From Tubiluchus corallicola (lineage: Eukaryota > Priapulida > Priapulimorpha > Priapulimorphida > Tubiluchidae), in contig JAQGDQ010000092.1 of assembly GCA_030141605.1 (NCBI GenBank), forward strand, positions 361,001-425,000: DNA of 64,000 nucleotides. The letters are read 5' to 3'. Of the stretch, positions 46,701 to 58,163 are shown piece after piece (position 1 is the stretch's first letter; the number at the start of each line of letters is the position of its first letter). The position numbers and the translations under genes were made by a program. Under the pieces are notes generated by a model. The model searched no databases. It was not told where the DNA came from and worked only from the letters and a program-made list of their open reading frames with translations.

Positions 46701-49700
46701 GTAGGTAAATATGTATGTTTTTTGCTAATCTGACATGTTTGAGGCCCTATAAAACGGCAACGTTTCAGGATTTGACAAAACGGAGCCGGCTGCGGATAGC
46801 CTTGTTTTTTTCTATTGGATAGGTAGCGCTTCTTGTAGGAATAATGGCTTCTGAAAATGGACATATTTTGACGATTTTCGGCCAACTCAGTCGAGTCAAT
46901 GGGTCACGACCCGAAATTATAGGCCAAGATGGCCCTCTGCCCTGGCTACATGAACACTAAATTTATAGTTAGGATTAAAAGGCTCTGCTATGAGAAAAAC
47001 TTGAGATTAACAAATTTTTACGGGGGTTATGGGGTTTCCGTGTATGAACCCGGTTACGTGGTTACAGAATCATTAGCATTTATTGCTAGGGTTAAATGAC
47101 TTTGCTATGAGAAAAACTAGGGATAACACTTTTGAAATCGTCATATCATCGCCATCTTGAATTCAATTCAAGCGATTTTTGGCAGTCAAGTAGCCAGTGA
47201 CGTTGCCCACCCCGTGCCCGAATTTCATTAAAATCGTTTGAAGTACAAAGCTGTTAGATCCGAAAGAATCTCTTTTCACCAAATGTAAAATCACTTCTTT
47301 AGCGTTATACTGTAAACCTACTCGACCTGATGGGGGAAATGATGCACTGGCGAAATGATAGACTAGTGAAGTGTACTACTATTTAAATACTTATTGCACT
47401 ACTTCTAATATCAACTGGCGAAAATATATACTGACGAAATGATGCACTGGCGAAGTGTACGAGTATTTAAATACTTTTTCTAATATCAAGTAGCGAAAAA
47501 TTAGACTAGCGAAATGATGCACTGGTGAATAGATAAATTGTCGAACTGATGCACTGGGAAAAGATAGACTGGCGAATAGATATACTGGCGAAATAATAGA
47601 CTGGCGAAATGATAGATTAGCGAAATGACGCACCGGTGAATAGTGGACTGGCAAAACGACATACAATTGAAACTCTGACTGAATAATTCTCATCACCTTC
47701 ATATTCCAAAAAATAGAAATTACTTTACTATATGTAAGAAAACTGCACCAAGTAACAGTTAATCCATTGTCGGTTACTACATTATCAGTTATCACATTAT
47801 CGGTTATTACATTATGAGTTGCTGTGGTATCACAATATGCGTTCACGTTATTATAGTTATGCGTTTTTAGGATCTTACCTTATGCGTTAATTTTTTATTT
47901 CATTATCGGTTAATTTTATTACATTATGCGTTGATTTTTATTACATTATGCATTAATTTTTGCTATTACATTATCAGTTGTAACATGCAATTCCATGCAG
48001 AAAAATGTTAGCATTAGCTGCATATTCTAAGCTCACAAACATTTTCGAAAATCCGAAAATACCATGGAAACTGAACGCCATATTCTGTTATCTCTTTTAG
48101 AACCTGTATTCTCTTAAAATTCTGAATTGTGGACAGATAAAATTGCCCAGAAAAATGAAATGAAAAGAAATGAAGTAAAGTTGAGTGAAATAAGATGAAA
48201 AGAAATAAAATCAAAAGACGCCTGTACAAAAAGATGTTGGGTATAAAATGGGCAAAGAAAATCTCAAATCACAGGATTTATATGATTTAACGAAGAAGGA
48301 ATGGAGTGAGGTCATACAGAAGCATTGGCTTACATGGATTGCACATACCATTAGATTACCACAGGATTCTCCACTTACTACAGCATTACATCAAGCACTA
48401 ATACCTGGGAAAAAACCAAAAGGAGACAGATGTTCTGAAGAAACACTTATTAAATACTCCACTTGACTTAAATAACGTGAATACGTAAGCAGATCGAGCA
48501 ACATGGCATCAAATTATGAGAGGTGCTATGTTGCATAACAGGAGCACCTAAGATAATGTAGTGCAGTTTTGCTCTTTTTATGTTATCGTTGGATTGTGTC
48601 GTTGTTCACAATAGAACATTTTAGTTGAACTAAGTGATTACGAAAAGCCTTTTTATTAACTTGCGCACCTGCTACAATCGATGTGTAATATGCTGATAAT
48701 ATTCTTCCTTGGCAAAAACAAAAAGATGTCGACGCCGCACTCAATGTGTCAGCAAGACTCAATAAAAATGAACTTAAAAGCTAACGAAAGCAAAACTGAG
48801 GAGTTTTGGATTGAGAAATTTGGTTCTTCGCCACCCCGTCTCAATGTAATGTTTATCATCTTAAAGATGTTTATCATCTTATGATGTTTATCATCTTAAA
48901 CATTGTGTATTATTATATGTGTAACTCTAAATGAGACGAATCTAATCTAATGTAATCTATTAAATACAAAAATTATGAAGCCTGGAAGAAAGGTAAATAC
49001 CTAGGAGGTCTATTAGGCACTAAAGAAGACATCAAAAGAGCAAAAATATTTACCTTAGTGCCATTCTCAAACCTTAGAAATGTCTTCAACAACAAAAAAA
49101 TATTAGCAATTTTAGGATCTTTAACACTTTTGTATCATCCATCTTTTTATAGAATTCGGAACTGCGGACACTGGCAATAAATAATCAAATAGAGATACAC
49201 CCGTTACTGCTGGAGATAATATGACGAAACGATATAAGCAACAAGCATTTATATGAAAAGGTTGAAGAGGAAAAATGGACCAGGAGGATTAAATTAATTG
49301 GGTGGGTCATGCTCTGGGGTTACCAGAAGATACTCCACTTATTAAAGTATCTGTGAAACAGTTCAGCCATCAAAGAAACCAAGGAGTGCAAGATTATTTA
49401 CACGGATAGATTTCACGTAAAGAGATCTCAATGGGACGTCTTATTGTGAAAGAAACTTCACCTTGGAGTGAAGCAGAAGGTTGACAATGTTACGTTCCTT
49501 CGACGATAAAACACGTCTTACGATATTATGATATGATCATGTCAGTAAAATCACAATAATGAATTCAATATACATTTTGAAATAAGCGAATAGCTATTCC
49601 TCGCTCTAAGTGTAACAGCATCAGATAGCTTTTTACCTAGCATGTGGTTAAAAGTTATGTAAACTTGTAACTATGAGATGTTGTTATTTTTTCTGACAGG

Positions 49701-50334
49701 AATAAAGATTGCTCGCTCCATGGAGAACACAGAAGCTTATAAATTATTGGGAGCCAAAGTGCGATATCGTTCTGCACCCGGTTGTGATAAGCACGCACCA
49801 GGTAGTGATGCGTTTTGGGAATGCGTAATACGACACAGAACACTTACTTGTTACCATCCGATTGGAACGTGCAAAATGGGAGCAGTGAAGGATAACACGA
49901 CTGTAGTCGGACCAGATTTACGGTAAAAAATAGTAACATCAGTCAACATATAACATCAGTAAATGTCCAAGTTTTTCTGCATTTTTGAACTCTGTACCTG
50001 GTTGAATTTATGAACGTATATAGTGATCCACCATTGATCAGTCATGTTTTAATAGTTCAGATGATGTCTTTATGCAAAATGCCGATATTAAACGTTGCAC
50101 AAATTAACCACATTACATAATTAGGAAAGATAAACTGAACATTTTGCAATGTACATTTTGCTGCAAACAATGATTGCTAATATTTGTCTTTGTAGAGTGA
50201 AAGGACTCTATGGCATTCGTGTGGTAGACGCTTCCGTTATACCTGATCAAACTTCCGGCAATACCAACGCCGCAGCAATCATGATTGGCGAAAAGGGGGC
50301 TCATATGATTAAACAAAGCCATGGTTTAAGGTAG
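37750..50334 (+). CDS. GMC oxidoreductase, glucose/choline dehydrogenase type (10 coding exons)
   Basis: FAD-dependent enzyme of the glucose-methanol-choline family, oxidising an alcohol or sugar; the substrate cannot be read from sequence. Coding exons: 37750-37876, 38518-38726, 39452-39644, 40372-40503, 41625-41926, 42680-42833, 42930-43102, 46203-46383, 49700-49922, 50196-50334. All introns are GT-AG and phases match. The total is 1833 bp, 610 aa plus stop, normal for the glucose-dehydrogenase group. Residues about 8-26 are a hydrophobic N-terminal anchor or signal. The FAD-binding Rossmann motif (I-I-I-G-S-G-S-S-G) is at about 41-49, with acidic L-L-L-E-A-G-G at 65-71. GMC signature 1 (G-K-G-L-G-G-T-S) starts at 119 and signature 2 ([12 protein letters not shown]) is in exon 5. 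The probable active-site pair is His543 (Y-H-P-I-G-T) and Asn587 (S-G-N-T-N-A). Nothing essential is missing. Several introns are full of repeats. Confidence 0.93.
38805..39095 (+). mobile_element. 5S rRNA-like SINE in intron 2 of the GMC gene
   Basis: The head resembles 5S rRNA internal promoter sequence: A-box-like 'gagttaagcaacacc' (38848-38862), 'cccgttagta', then C-box-like 'aatggatggtaaggtgg' (from 38881), in the order and spacing of a 5S gene. The rest is unrelated to 5S and carries a short near-duplication ('ctacaaccggccactgggc' / 'ctacaactggacactgggc'). This is the layout of SINE3-type elements. It is on the same strand as the host gene. The exact ends and target-site duplication were not found. 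Confidence 0.6.
39692..39860. repeat. AAT/AAG/AAC trinucleotide-rich tract
   Basis: A compound simple-sequence tract of 'ata', 'aga' and 'aca' triplets with GA-rich blocks, in intron 3 of the GMC gene starting about 50 bases after the donor. The opposite-strand Leu/Phe/Ser frame over it is an artefact. Confidence 0.9.
41317..41440 (+). repeat. Possible tRNA-like SINE head
   Basis: 'tagcacagtgat' (41343-41354) fits the tRNA/SINE A box (TRGCNNAGYNGG) except near its end, and 'gttcaaatct' (41389-41398) fits a B box with one or two mismatches, about 35 bases later. The stretch between does not fold as a clear tRNA, so this is more likely a decayed SINE head than a tRNA gene. It is in intron 4 of the GMC gene. 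Confidence 0.35.
45255..45720. repeat. Degenerate tandem repeat, unit about 95-140 bp, four units
   Basis: The phrase 'tcaaatgaaaggcct' or a close variant recurs at about 45264, 45359, 45497 and 45615. It is followed each time by variants of 'gagacaaattgaatggtg', 'gttgacccctgactc' and 'aggtcgaaaa'. The tract lies in intron 7 (43103-46202) of the GMC gene. The open frames over it are probably non-coding. Confidence 0.65.
46963..47136. repeat. Imperfect duplication, period about 117 bp
   Basis: 'taggattaaaaggctctgct' followed by 'atgagaaaaacttgagattaac' (from about 46970) recurs as 'tagggttaaatgactttgct' and 'atgagaaaaactagggataac' (from about 47087). It lies in intron 8 of the GMC gene. Confidence 0.65.
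47341..47660. repeat. Minisatellite, 14-15 bp unit 'gactggcgaaatgat'
   Basis: About twenty degenerate copies of a 14-15 bp unit (variants: 'gcactggcgaaatgat', 'gactagcgaaatgat', 'tactgacgaaatgat'). The early part has a larger nested unit of about 83-85 bp that includes 'gtgtac..ctatttaaatac' and 'ttctaatatcaa'. On the minus strand the unit reads open as S-P-V-H-H-F-A-S-L, giving a 151-codon frame (47846-47391) that I regard as a repeat artefact. Confidence 0.85.
47760..47980. repeat. Degenerate tandem repeat 'acattatcggtta'
   Basis: Copies of a unit of about 12-16 bases ('ttacattatcggtta', 'tcacattatcggtta', 'ttacattatgcgttg') run through this stretch, with longer spacing in the second half. 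It directly follows the 14-15 bp minisatellite and could be a separate expansion. Confidence 0.7.
48215..48480 (+). mobile_element. LINE family 2 fragment (RT C-terminus), copy in GMC intron 8
   Basis: Translation in the plus direction gives [14 protein letters not shown], then (after a frameshift) D-L-T-K-K-E-W and [13 protein letters not shown] and K-K-P-K-G-D. These are the same C-terminal landmarks as in the other three family-2 fragments. It is in sense orientation in the intron. Confidence 0.7.
48720..49450 (+). mobile_element. LINE family 2 fragment (RT thumb to C-terminus)
   Basis: The longest family-2 copy. In order it shows [12 protein letters not shown], which normally follows the RT catalytic motif [39 protein letters not shown]; and [13 protein letters not shown]. 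Stops and frameshifts separate the pieces. The RT palm, with its catalytic aspartates, is absent, so the copy is 5'-truncated. It ends about 250 bases before GMC exon 9. Confidence 0.75.
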
Positions 50335-50420
50335 TCAGAGACGAATCTTAGGAAATGTGCATAAGTGACAGATGACGATAATACTTTTTAAGCTGGAGTA
50401 TAACTAGCAATTGGGGTGAC

Positions 50421-50426
50421 AATAAA
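50421..50426 (+). terminator. Poly(A) signal of the GMC gene
   Basis: AATAAA 87 bases after the GMC stop codon, followed by T-rich sequence. This is the likely 3' end signal. A second AATAAA lies near 50665. Confidence 0.55.
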
Positions 50427-50785
50427 GAAAATTTAATTTTAATTTTGTTATCAATTTGCCACGCTATTATTAACAATACAAGCCACTTGCAACAGCGTCC
50501 AAGATTAAGTCTACAGTGTGGGGACAAATGCTCCACCAGAAAGTTATTTGTTGGAACACGGTACATGTGTTTTTGGAGTAAATCATTGTCGAGGATTAAT
50601 ATTGGTGTAAATAATGATACTAGGCAATTTTTATGTCATTCTATCAACTTGCTAAGATCATAGAATAAAAATTTTAATTTATTTGTGTTTTTTGATAATA
50701 GTATAACTGTCATAATTATTATAAAACCCACTGTTGCACATATCAAATTATGTTATAAAAATCAGCCAAACCCCGCGAAAGAATT

Positions 50786-50932
50786 TTGCACACACAGCAA
50801 CCCACACCACGCCGAGCCGCACACACTGCACCAATCCACCACACGATACAACACCACAATCACATCACAGCACACCATACCATACACATTACACGATTTC
50901 ATGTCCGCCACACCACACCACACGAAGATGAC
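50786..50932. repeat. ACCACA-rich cryptic simple sequence
   Basis: A strand-asymmetric C/A-rich stretch of 'caca', 'ccacac' and 'cacatc' words downstream of the GMC gene. It creates His/Thr-rich and Val/Cys-rich open frames with no other sign of coding. Confidence 0.7.
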
Positions 50933-51226
50933 GACGATGATGGCAGCATAACTACAAACAACAACAACAATGCAGAAGCGCAGCGGAACCCTGCAGTTGC
51001 ACAAAGTTGAAACTGGGATTATACTTACAAGAAGAAATAGACAATAAAATAGGACAAAGCGTTAGGTTAAACACCACATTAGTATTTTATTAAAAATGAT
51101 GATTAAAATAAATTAATGCATGGACGAGAATAATGCTTAGAATGGCGTAAAGAATTTCTGCAGTGAGTATGTCTTGTGTCAGTTGTGTGAACTACCTTGT
51201 TTTTGCATTTTATCTTATGTATCTAA

Positions 51227-52185
51227 AGAAATTGACAAAAAATGACTAAAAAACTATACATAACATTTACGGGCCAACGACCGAAAAGCCACGGTACAAC
51301 ATTAAAATATGTCGGTGTAGTAAGAAGTACCGCTATACAGTGTCTGAAGGAGCGTGGAAGGAACTCATCAATGGTAATTTGATGATCAGGAGGAAATTTT
51401 GGTTTGTGCAAAATGTACAATACTCTTTTTCCATGTGTTATTATTGGTCCAAGCCAGCTTACAATCACAGATAAGACGTCGAGTATCTCTTAGGAATATT
51501 TCCATGTCAGATGTAAAGACATCGGGTTGAAGCTTTGGCATGGCTACGTGCTGCAGCCATGTTTCAGCGATTTTAATGGATCTGATATTTGGTTAGCTAC
51601 TCAAATCCATATCTGCTTTAATTAAAGTGTCAGTTGAAGAAATTTGAATGTTCTCCGGGCTAAGCCAACGTGCAAAAGCGCGAGGTTCAAAAGTTGTTAT
51701 TAAATTACAAAAAACAATAAAAATTTATGCCATTATTTTTAACCTTCGTTATTATACAATCCCTATCTTCAAGGAATTTACCGTTTTTTCTGCTAGAAAA
51801 TTTAGTGCAACTCTTTTTCCTGGTACAGTTGAATAGACAATTCGGCTGCTGGTGTATTGTTGGGCAGAAGCTGGCTCAGTGTTTCCATCTGCATTTCCAT
51901 CAATGTTTTATTATAACCTCATCTTTTTCTGCGTTTTATGCCAAATTGTCGCTCTGGCGAAAGTAACAATCTATTATGCATGGCGGATTCGTAATGCTTT
52001 TTTGTGAATGATGAGCATCGCAGCCATACTGAACTAACACGTTTAGCCAACCCTGCGTTGGCTCATCTAAGGAACCATTTTTCTTGTAAATTTCACACAG
52101 GTCAGCTGTCTCTTCAACAGTAAAATTTGTGAACACTCCAACGTAAATTGCACTACACCAAACCGTCGGCATCGCTCTTAATTTT
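51227..52185 (-). pseudogene. Decayed coding sequence of unknown family
   Basis: Not recognised. On the minus strand there are open pieces that look protein-like but lie in shifting frames. One starts at 52172 with ATG and runs 78 codons (…V-E-E-T-A-D-L-C-E-I-Y-K-K-N-G…). A second, about 51.69-51.39 kb, has one stop (…L-S-P-E-N-I-Q-I-S-S-T-D-T-L-I-K-A-D-M-D-L… then …W-L-Q-H-V-A-M-P-K-L-Q-P-D-V-F-T…). A third ends at 51227 with H-K-P-K-F-P-P-D-H-Q. 'gtcgccatctttga' (YY1-like core, minus strand) lies just upstream at about 52.2 kb. It could be an old transposon gene or a dead host gene. Confidence 0.35.
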
Positions 52186-52420
52186 CGTTTTTCTGTCTCA
52201 AAGATGGCGACAACAACAGTAGCATAGAATGCTCAGATTCATTGCAACGAGTGCAATTGTTACCTCACTAAACTGATGACGCGAAATGTTCTGCAAGCTA
52301 GTATACTGAAATAAGTCTTTTCAGAGCTCCAGCCACCAAAAAATTATTACCATCTTCTTCTTCAAAGTCTCATTCCATCTATTGTAGACATTGAGGCATT
52401 AACATGTATTAGAGTATTCT

Positions 52421-52660
52421 ACCCACTCCTATCTGCAACTAACGGCGTAAGTTCTTCTACTCCTAAAGATAGATATGGATGAAGTTGTTGAACATCTTGA
52501 TTTATTTTAGCTATCCAAGTTGCTTTTGGTTTGTCAGGTGTTTTTTTGCAAGGTTTTTAGACTTCCTTTAAGACGACTCTTATTGGTGCTTCACTTGGTA
52601 ATCTTAGAAGATGTTCTAGCCATCTTAGTCTTCGGATCTTGACTTTTGAACTCCAAGAAA
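52421..52660 (-). mobile_element. LINE family 2 fragment (RT C-terminus)
   Basis: Minus-strand translation gives R-R-L-R-W-L-E-H-L-L-R-L-P-S-E-A-P-I-R, a stop, then K-K-T-P-D-K-P-K-A-T-W-I-A-K-I-N-Q-D-V and a terminal stretch ending at TAG near 52.42 kb. It is the best-kept copy of the extreme C-terminus of this family, with one stop codon. Confidence 0.75.
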
Positions 52661-53149
52661 TTTCTTTCGTTCTAGTGTATAAATCTTCATTATTGATTAT
52701 ATATGGCCATTTTATCTTTAAACTTTCCAGAGTTCATCACAGTAGCCATAAGTTTGTGTACACGGAAACGCTTTTTTATCACATCACATCACATTACATA
52801 ACATTACATTATATTATATTAGATTATATTGATTTATAATTACATCTACATTAAAATTAGTCAAAACAATTTAATTTAGTTTCATTTAATTTAATTTGGC
52901 TATCTAAACAGTACCATCCTTTATCGACTATTTAGAATCCGTTTGGTCGTAAAAAATTAGAATATGACGTTACCCTAGTGGACTAACAAATGGATTTTTG
53001 ACTGGTGAAAAAACAAGTTAGGGGCAGCTTCATTCGATTGTACTTTTCCGGTCATCACATTCAGACGTCGTCAAGACACTTCTAATGAGCATTACTATCT
53101 CACCTTGGAGAATTGTTTTTAATAATGACCTAAATTGTTGTACCCTCAG

Positions 53150-53335
53150 CCCGTCACAGCAATCGACATTAATGGCAGACCCTGTCATTCAGTGTTAGAT
53201 TCCGGTCTGAGAATATCGAACTGCATAAAAAGTCCAAAATTTTTAGGAATATGCAGCTCTTTCTGGATCAGTACAAAAGCTGTCACTGGCTTCAATAACT
53301 GCAAAAATGATGATAAAACTCTCATTTCAAATCTC
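53150..53335 (+). pseudogene. Possible retropepsin (LTR-retrotransposon protease) remnant
   Basis: Inside an open frame (53135-53392) the stretch I-N-G-R-P-C-H-S-V-L-D-S-G-L-R-I-S has the pattern of a retroviral-type aspartic protease active site (hydrophobic residues, then D-S-G or D-T-G). About 35 residues later comes A-V-T-G-F. No RT, integrase or LTR was recognised nearby, so the support is one motif. Confidence 0.3.
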
Positions 53336-56044
53336 GCAAAATATCCCATAGTGAAGAAGCCAAGTGTAGGAATCAGCAAGCCAATCACGTGACCGAAGTC
53401 TAGTGTGTGCTTTGTTGTTCAGCATCCTCATCTCGGTATTTCCCAGCTTCCCGTGGCATCTAAGCTGCTAGTGGAATTGTGAAAGTAGTGGCGCGGGATA
53501 GAAACTAGTACAAATTTTTCGTCTGGTGAGAAGGCTTAAGGTAACGCAATTTAATTTAGGATCTTTTCTGAAGTATTGAGCATTGACGAGCTGTTTAAAG
53601 GTACGTGAACTGTGTTGATTTACAAACATAGCAACTTTAGTAACGGCAATTGCCCATTTCATTTATTAGCTATGATTATAATGCTTGCGTTACTTCCTTA
53701 GTAAGTCGATTAGGGAATTCTACACCTAATAAATGAATAAGAAATAAAGCAACAAATATATTGAGGAAATAAAATTTACTTAGTGGGAATGAAGGATTGA
53801 AGCTGAAAAGAATGAAAAAGCAAAAAGATAAGAGTAACTAAAAGGTAATAATAGTAGTAAAAGTGGTAATAACATAGACTTGCATCAGATTTTGAAGTCT
53901 GCACTATTAATGAACCGACAACAATGACTGAAAAGAAGGAGCTCCAAAAATTAAATTAAGGTTTGCCTTCGCCATAAGGGCTTGCATTATGTGGTCTAGT
54001 TATAATCGAATTGCAAAGGACCAACCATTCTCCACTCGTGTACTCCACCATTAGTACTGTCATGTGCTAAATATATTTCTGCGGATCTTAGATGCAGAAG
54101 TCAGCAAGGTCAAAATCAGCCCATATCGACCGACCATAACTTCCAATGTAACAACGTTTTTGGTGGTCCTCAGTAGCTTTTGAGAAGGCAATGTCAAAGA
54201 CGTCAAGTAGAGTAACCAACCTCCTACTCCCCCGCACACATAACCGGTACCACCACTCGTAACAATACCATCTAGTAATAGATATCAATTTATTTAACTT
54301 ATTTTAATTGCCTTATAACGAAAGATGAGACTGCCCCCACAATCACGGATTTGGACAACATAAAAATTATTTCAATACATTTTTGATGGCATTTCTCAGA
54401 AGTAAAAGCAGTACTACCTCTCTCTATGTAAAAGCGGAAACGCACCAATCTTTTGTACACAACACAGGTAAATGCTTTCTGCAACGTTGTCGGCTCATCC
54501 CTTACTTATTAATATTAAGGAAGCTTCATAGGTATAATATCAAGTGTCCTAGAATACATTAATTATTAATGAACTTGCATTGGTGAAGGAGCAAGAAGCC
54601 GCAATGGATGATGTGAATTATTGATAAAGCTGGGAGAAGTAGTCGTTAAAAAATACATCAATCACACGCGGCGGAATAATTCTTCCCGAAACTGTCAAAC
54701 TTCATGCGTAAAGTAATGCCTGATTTAGTATTTTCCTCGGTCTACTAATGTTGAGAAATAGTGTGTAAATTGCATTCGTATTTGTTTCACCAACCGTAAT
54801 CCGTTTATCAATAAAGTTCATCTGGTATTAATTCTTTATAGGCCGTCTTCGTAATTAGCACGATTAGAATATTATGTAGTCCGTGAAACTTTTCCTTAAT
54901 AAAGTGATTAGTGTAACACGAGGAAGTGGTCCCTCTGTTGATTCATAATAGGGCGATAGCATAACAGTTTTAGTTTCTGCCCAACTAGATCGACATTCGC
55001 ATTATCACTCCACATTTAAAAGACATACTACGTACATATTCGCATACTAAATCTCAGCATTGGATAATGATTTGCAATAAATAATTAATTGAAGTCATAA
55101 AATTCAGTCCGGATTATTCACTTTTCCTTTAATCAAGTTTGTCCCCAAAAATTTGCCAGTATTGGTTTCATTCTATTTTTATTGTAGTCATGATTAAACT
55201 AAGGTACTTTAATTTGACTGAAGTCGAATAACATAAAAAACACTTTACTCGCGCAAAGCGCTACGAGTTTCACTTCGACTACACTAAAGTATATTTGCCA
55301 GCAGTGAGCAAATAAATTCAGTCAAATTAAAACAAATCGACAGTGAGATCATTACCGTGTAAACTTACATATACTTGTTTTTTTGAAATTGTATTACGTG
55401 CGTGTCTTTCTTAAAATTATTCTAATATAATCTGAACAAGCAAGCAAGTGGGCTAGAATCGAAAGCCTAGGTAATTACAAATAACAGGGCAGATCAGTGA
55501 GATATCCACTAGAATCTGTTATTGACATCACTAGGTCTATAACAGAATTATAGAACTGCTTAGCAGCTCATGTCTATAATTGATTGTCGTCTTTATAATA
55601 ACTGATTTTTGAAAAACATTTTTTGTCCTTTGCTTTTTAACGATATTCGCTAAATTATTTGAATTTGTGAAGCTAATTAAAAAATCAACTTCACAGATTA
55701 AAATAGTTTAGACGCTATCGTAGTATGGTAATAGTATTTCTGCTATTTAATGAAACTGTTGGTCTAATCTAAAGTAGGACTCACATGTCTAGAAATTCGA
55801 GAAATAGCTACTGCTTTATTATCAATGTTTTTCGAAAACAAGATTTTTACATGTTAATATGTTGCCCTTAAGGTAAAATTTCCAATCCATTTCGTGTGAA
55901 ATGCTAAAAATCGCATTCGTGTTAATCCTTTATACAGTCTCGTCTTCTCAAAAGTGATGCAAATGATAAGTGAATTAGTCCGTCTACTAGTGAACACAAA
56001 ATTGCAAAAGACTCGCAGCAGCACCAGAATTCATACTCTCTACT

Positions 56045-56344
<300 letters not shown>

Positions 56345-58101
56345 TAAATTTTCTTCAGCTCGTTAACGATGATGGTTTTTCTGTTAAAGGAAAACACATG
56401 ACATTGCTTTTCTTTATGATGCTGTTTGCCCCTGCAATAATGCGTCAAAATTGCCTTTTCCAGCGTAATTACGTCGCGGTAATTTGAAAACTCACGCAAG
56501 TAATAAAGACTCTCAGAGTCACCTTTCGCGTTAGTCGTTCAGTTTATGAAGAGGAAGAGTTGGAATATTAATGATTTTCGTAGTATATAGTGTTACAGTT
56601 TTTGTAGGTGATACTAGGTATCTTTATGAGCGAGGCGAGCTAAAATTGCTCTCGCAGTCATGTTGTGAAAAACAGAAATGAGCACAACCGGCAAAGCAAA
56701 TTCGGAATTCTGAAATTCTAAAATAAAAGAGATGACATATAGTAGAAAGTTGACAAGCTTTGACGTACCGGTGTGATAGCATCCTAAGAAACTTCTTCTT
56801 ATTAATGATAGCATGAACCCACCCTCTAACCATTATTAATCGGCGATCTTAATATTAATATTGAACTCTTCCGTACGAGATATACAGATTTAAAAATACT
56901 TCGCAATACCACCACCACACACTGCTGATAATCCTGTTTCTGTAATTCTTCCGCCAATACTGCATTATCAATTTGAATATTTCCTATGTTTATACATTGA
57001 GAATCCGACATGATTGTGAAAGCAGCGTTATTATAATTTGTCATAATTTGAATGCCGCAAGCGTACATGGCTTCCAACCCATCATTTCTAAGTCGCTATA
57101 ATCCTAACAGTGAAAATTCATTGCGGGTGTTGAGTGTCAGTTTAAAATCATTAAAATGTTTTAATTCGAATACCGAGAAATCAACATGTCTCCATTTCTA
57201 AATCACTATACATGAAGTTCTGAATACTGAAAATCAATCATGCCTCTATTCATGGCATTATTGAATTACAAAGATTTTTGTAGTTTCTGTCCAACATGAT
57301 TTCCGGCATTCCATTACCAAGTCGTAGTGATTTTGCATGCAGAGACTGACTCCTTCTCCCAATAATAGAGAAACCAATCTCATTTTTCGCTCTAAGGATT
57401 TTACATAAAGCTGGGCAAATCAGCTTTTCTTGGGTTTACCATTGTGACTCTAATCATGCATGAAAAACCAATCGATCATCATTCAAATCACGAAATGTAT
57501 TATCCGACTTTTTGAGAAAAATCGCGAATTCTATGAAGGTTTCCACTCGCTTTCAGAGCACTGCTACTTGACTTCCCTTGTTAAAGCTACTTACAGGAGA
57601 TGCCTCTGCTGAGTAGGCTTGAAGGCGTTTCGGCAAGAATTATTTTTACTCCAGCGAACATGTCTGGCAAAAACCGCAGACGAATTGTAGTTACTAACAT
57701 ATTATGGCTATCGACATGTGGCGTTGTACCATACTATTAACCTGCTAGACAAACGAATGATTGGTTTACTTTGCAGTTGCTGATAGTTGATTATTGAACA
57801 ACGGGCTTGAGACTGACATGGACTGTTTTATTTTCAACAAAAACCTTGTTTTTCAAACGTTTGTCGAGGGTACGAGATTATTACCACACACCTGTTACCT
57901 AGTATTTAGATTTGCAATTATTTTAACATAATTGTGGTCAGCAGTTCTGCATGACACTTGATTCCCTGTCCTTCCTTTCTCCTCGGACAAATATTCAGGC
58001 TTGATCAGCACTAACTACGAAGCAACGACTATAATTTGCCAGTTTTGTTTTTAGAGTCTACCCAACGAAAAGAGGAACAAGGGCAAAAGAATAATAACAG
58101 T

Positions 58102-58117
58102 AATGATGATTTTGATT

Positions 58118-58149
<32 letters not shown>

Positions 58150-58163
58150 GATGATGATGATGA
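58102..58163. repeat. (GAT)n microsatellite
   Basis: An almost pure GAT trinucleotide run with 'tttgatta' and 'ggt' interruptions. Confidence 0.9.

Noticed and set aside
47391-47846. 151-codon minus-strand frame with Ser-Pro-Val-His-His repeats
   Set aside because: It is produced by the minisatellite in a GMC intron and has no motif or start context supporting a gene.
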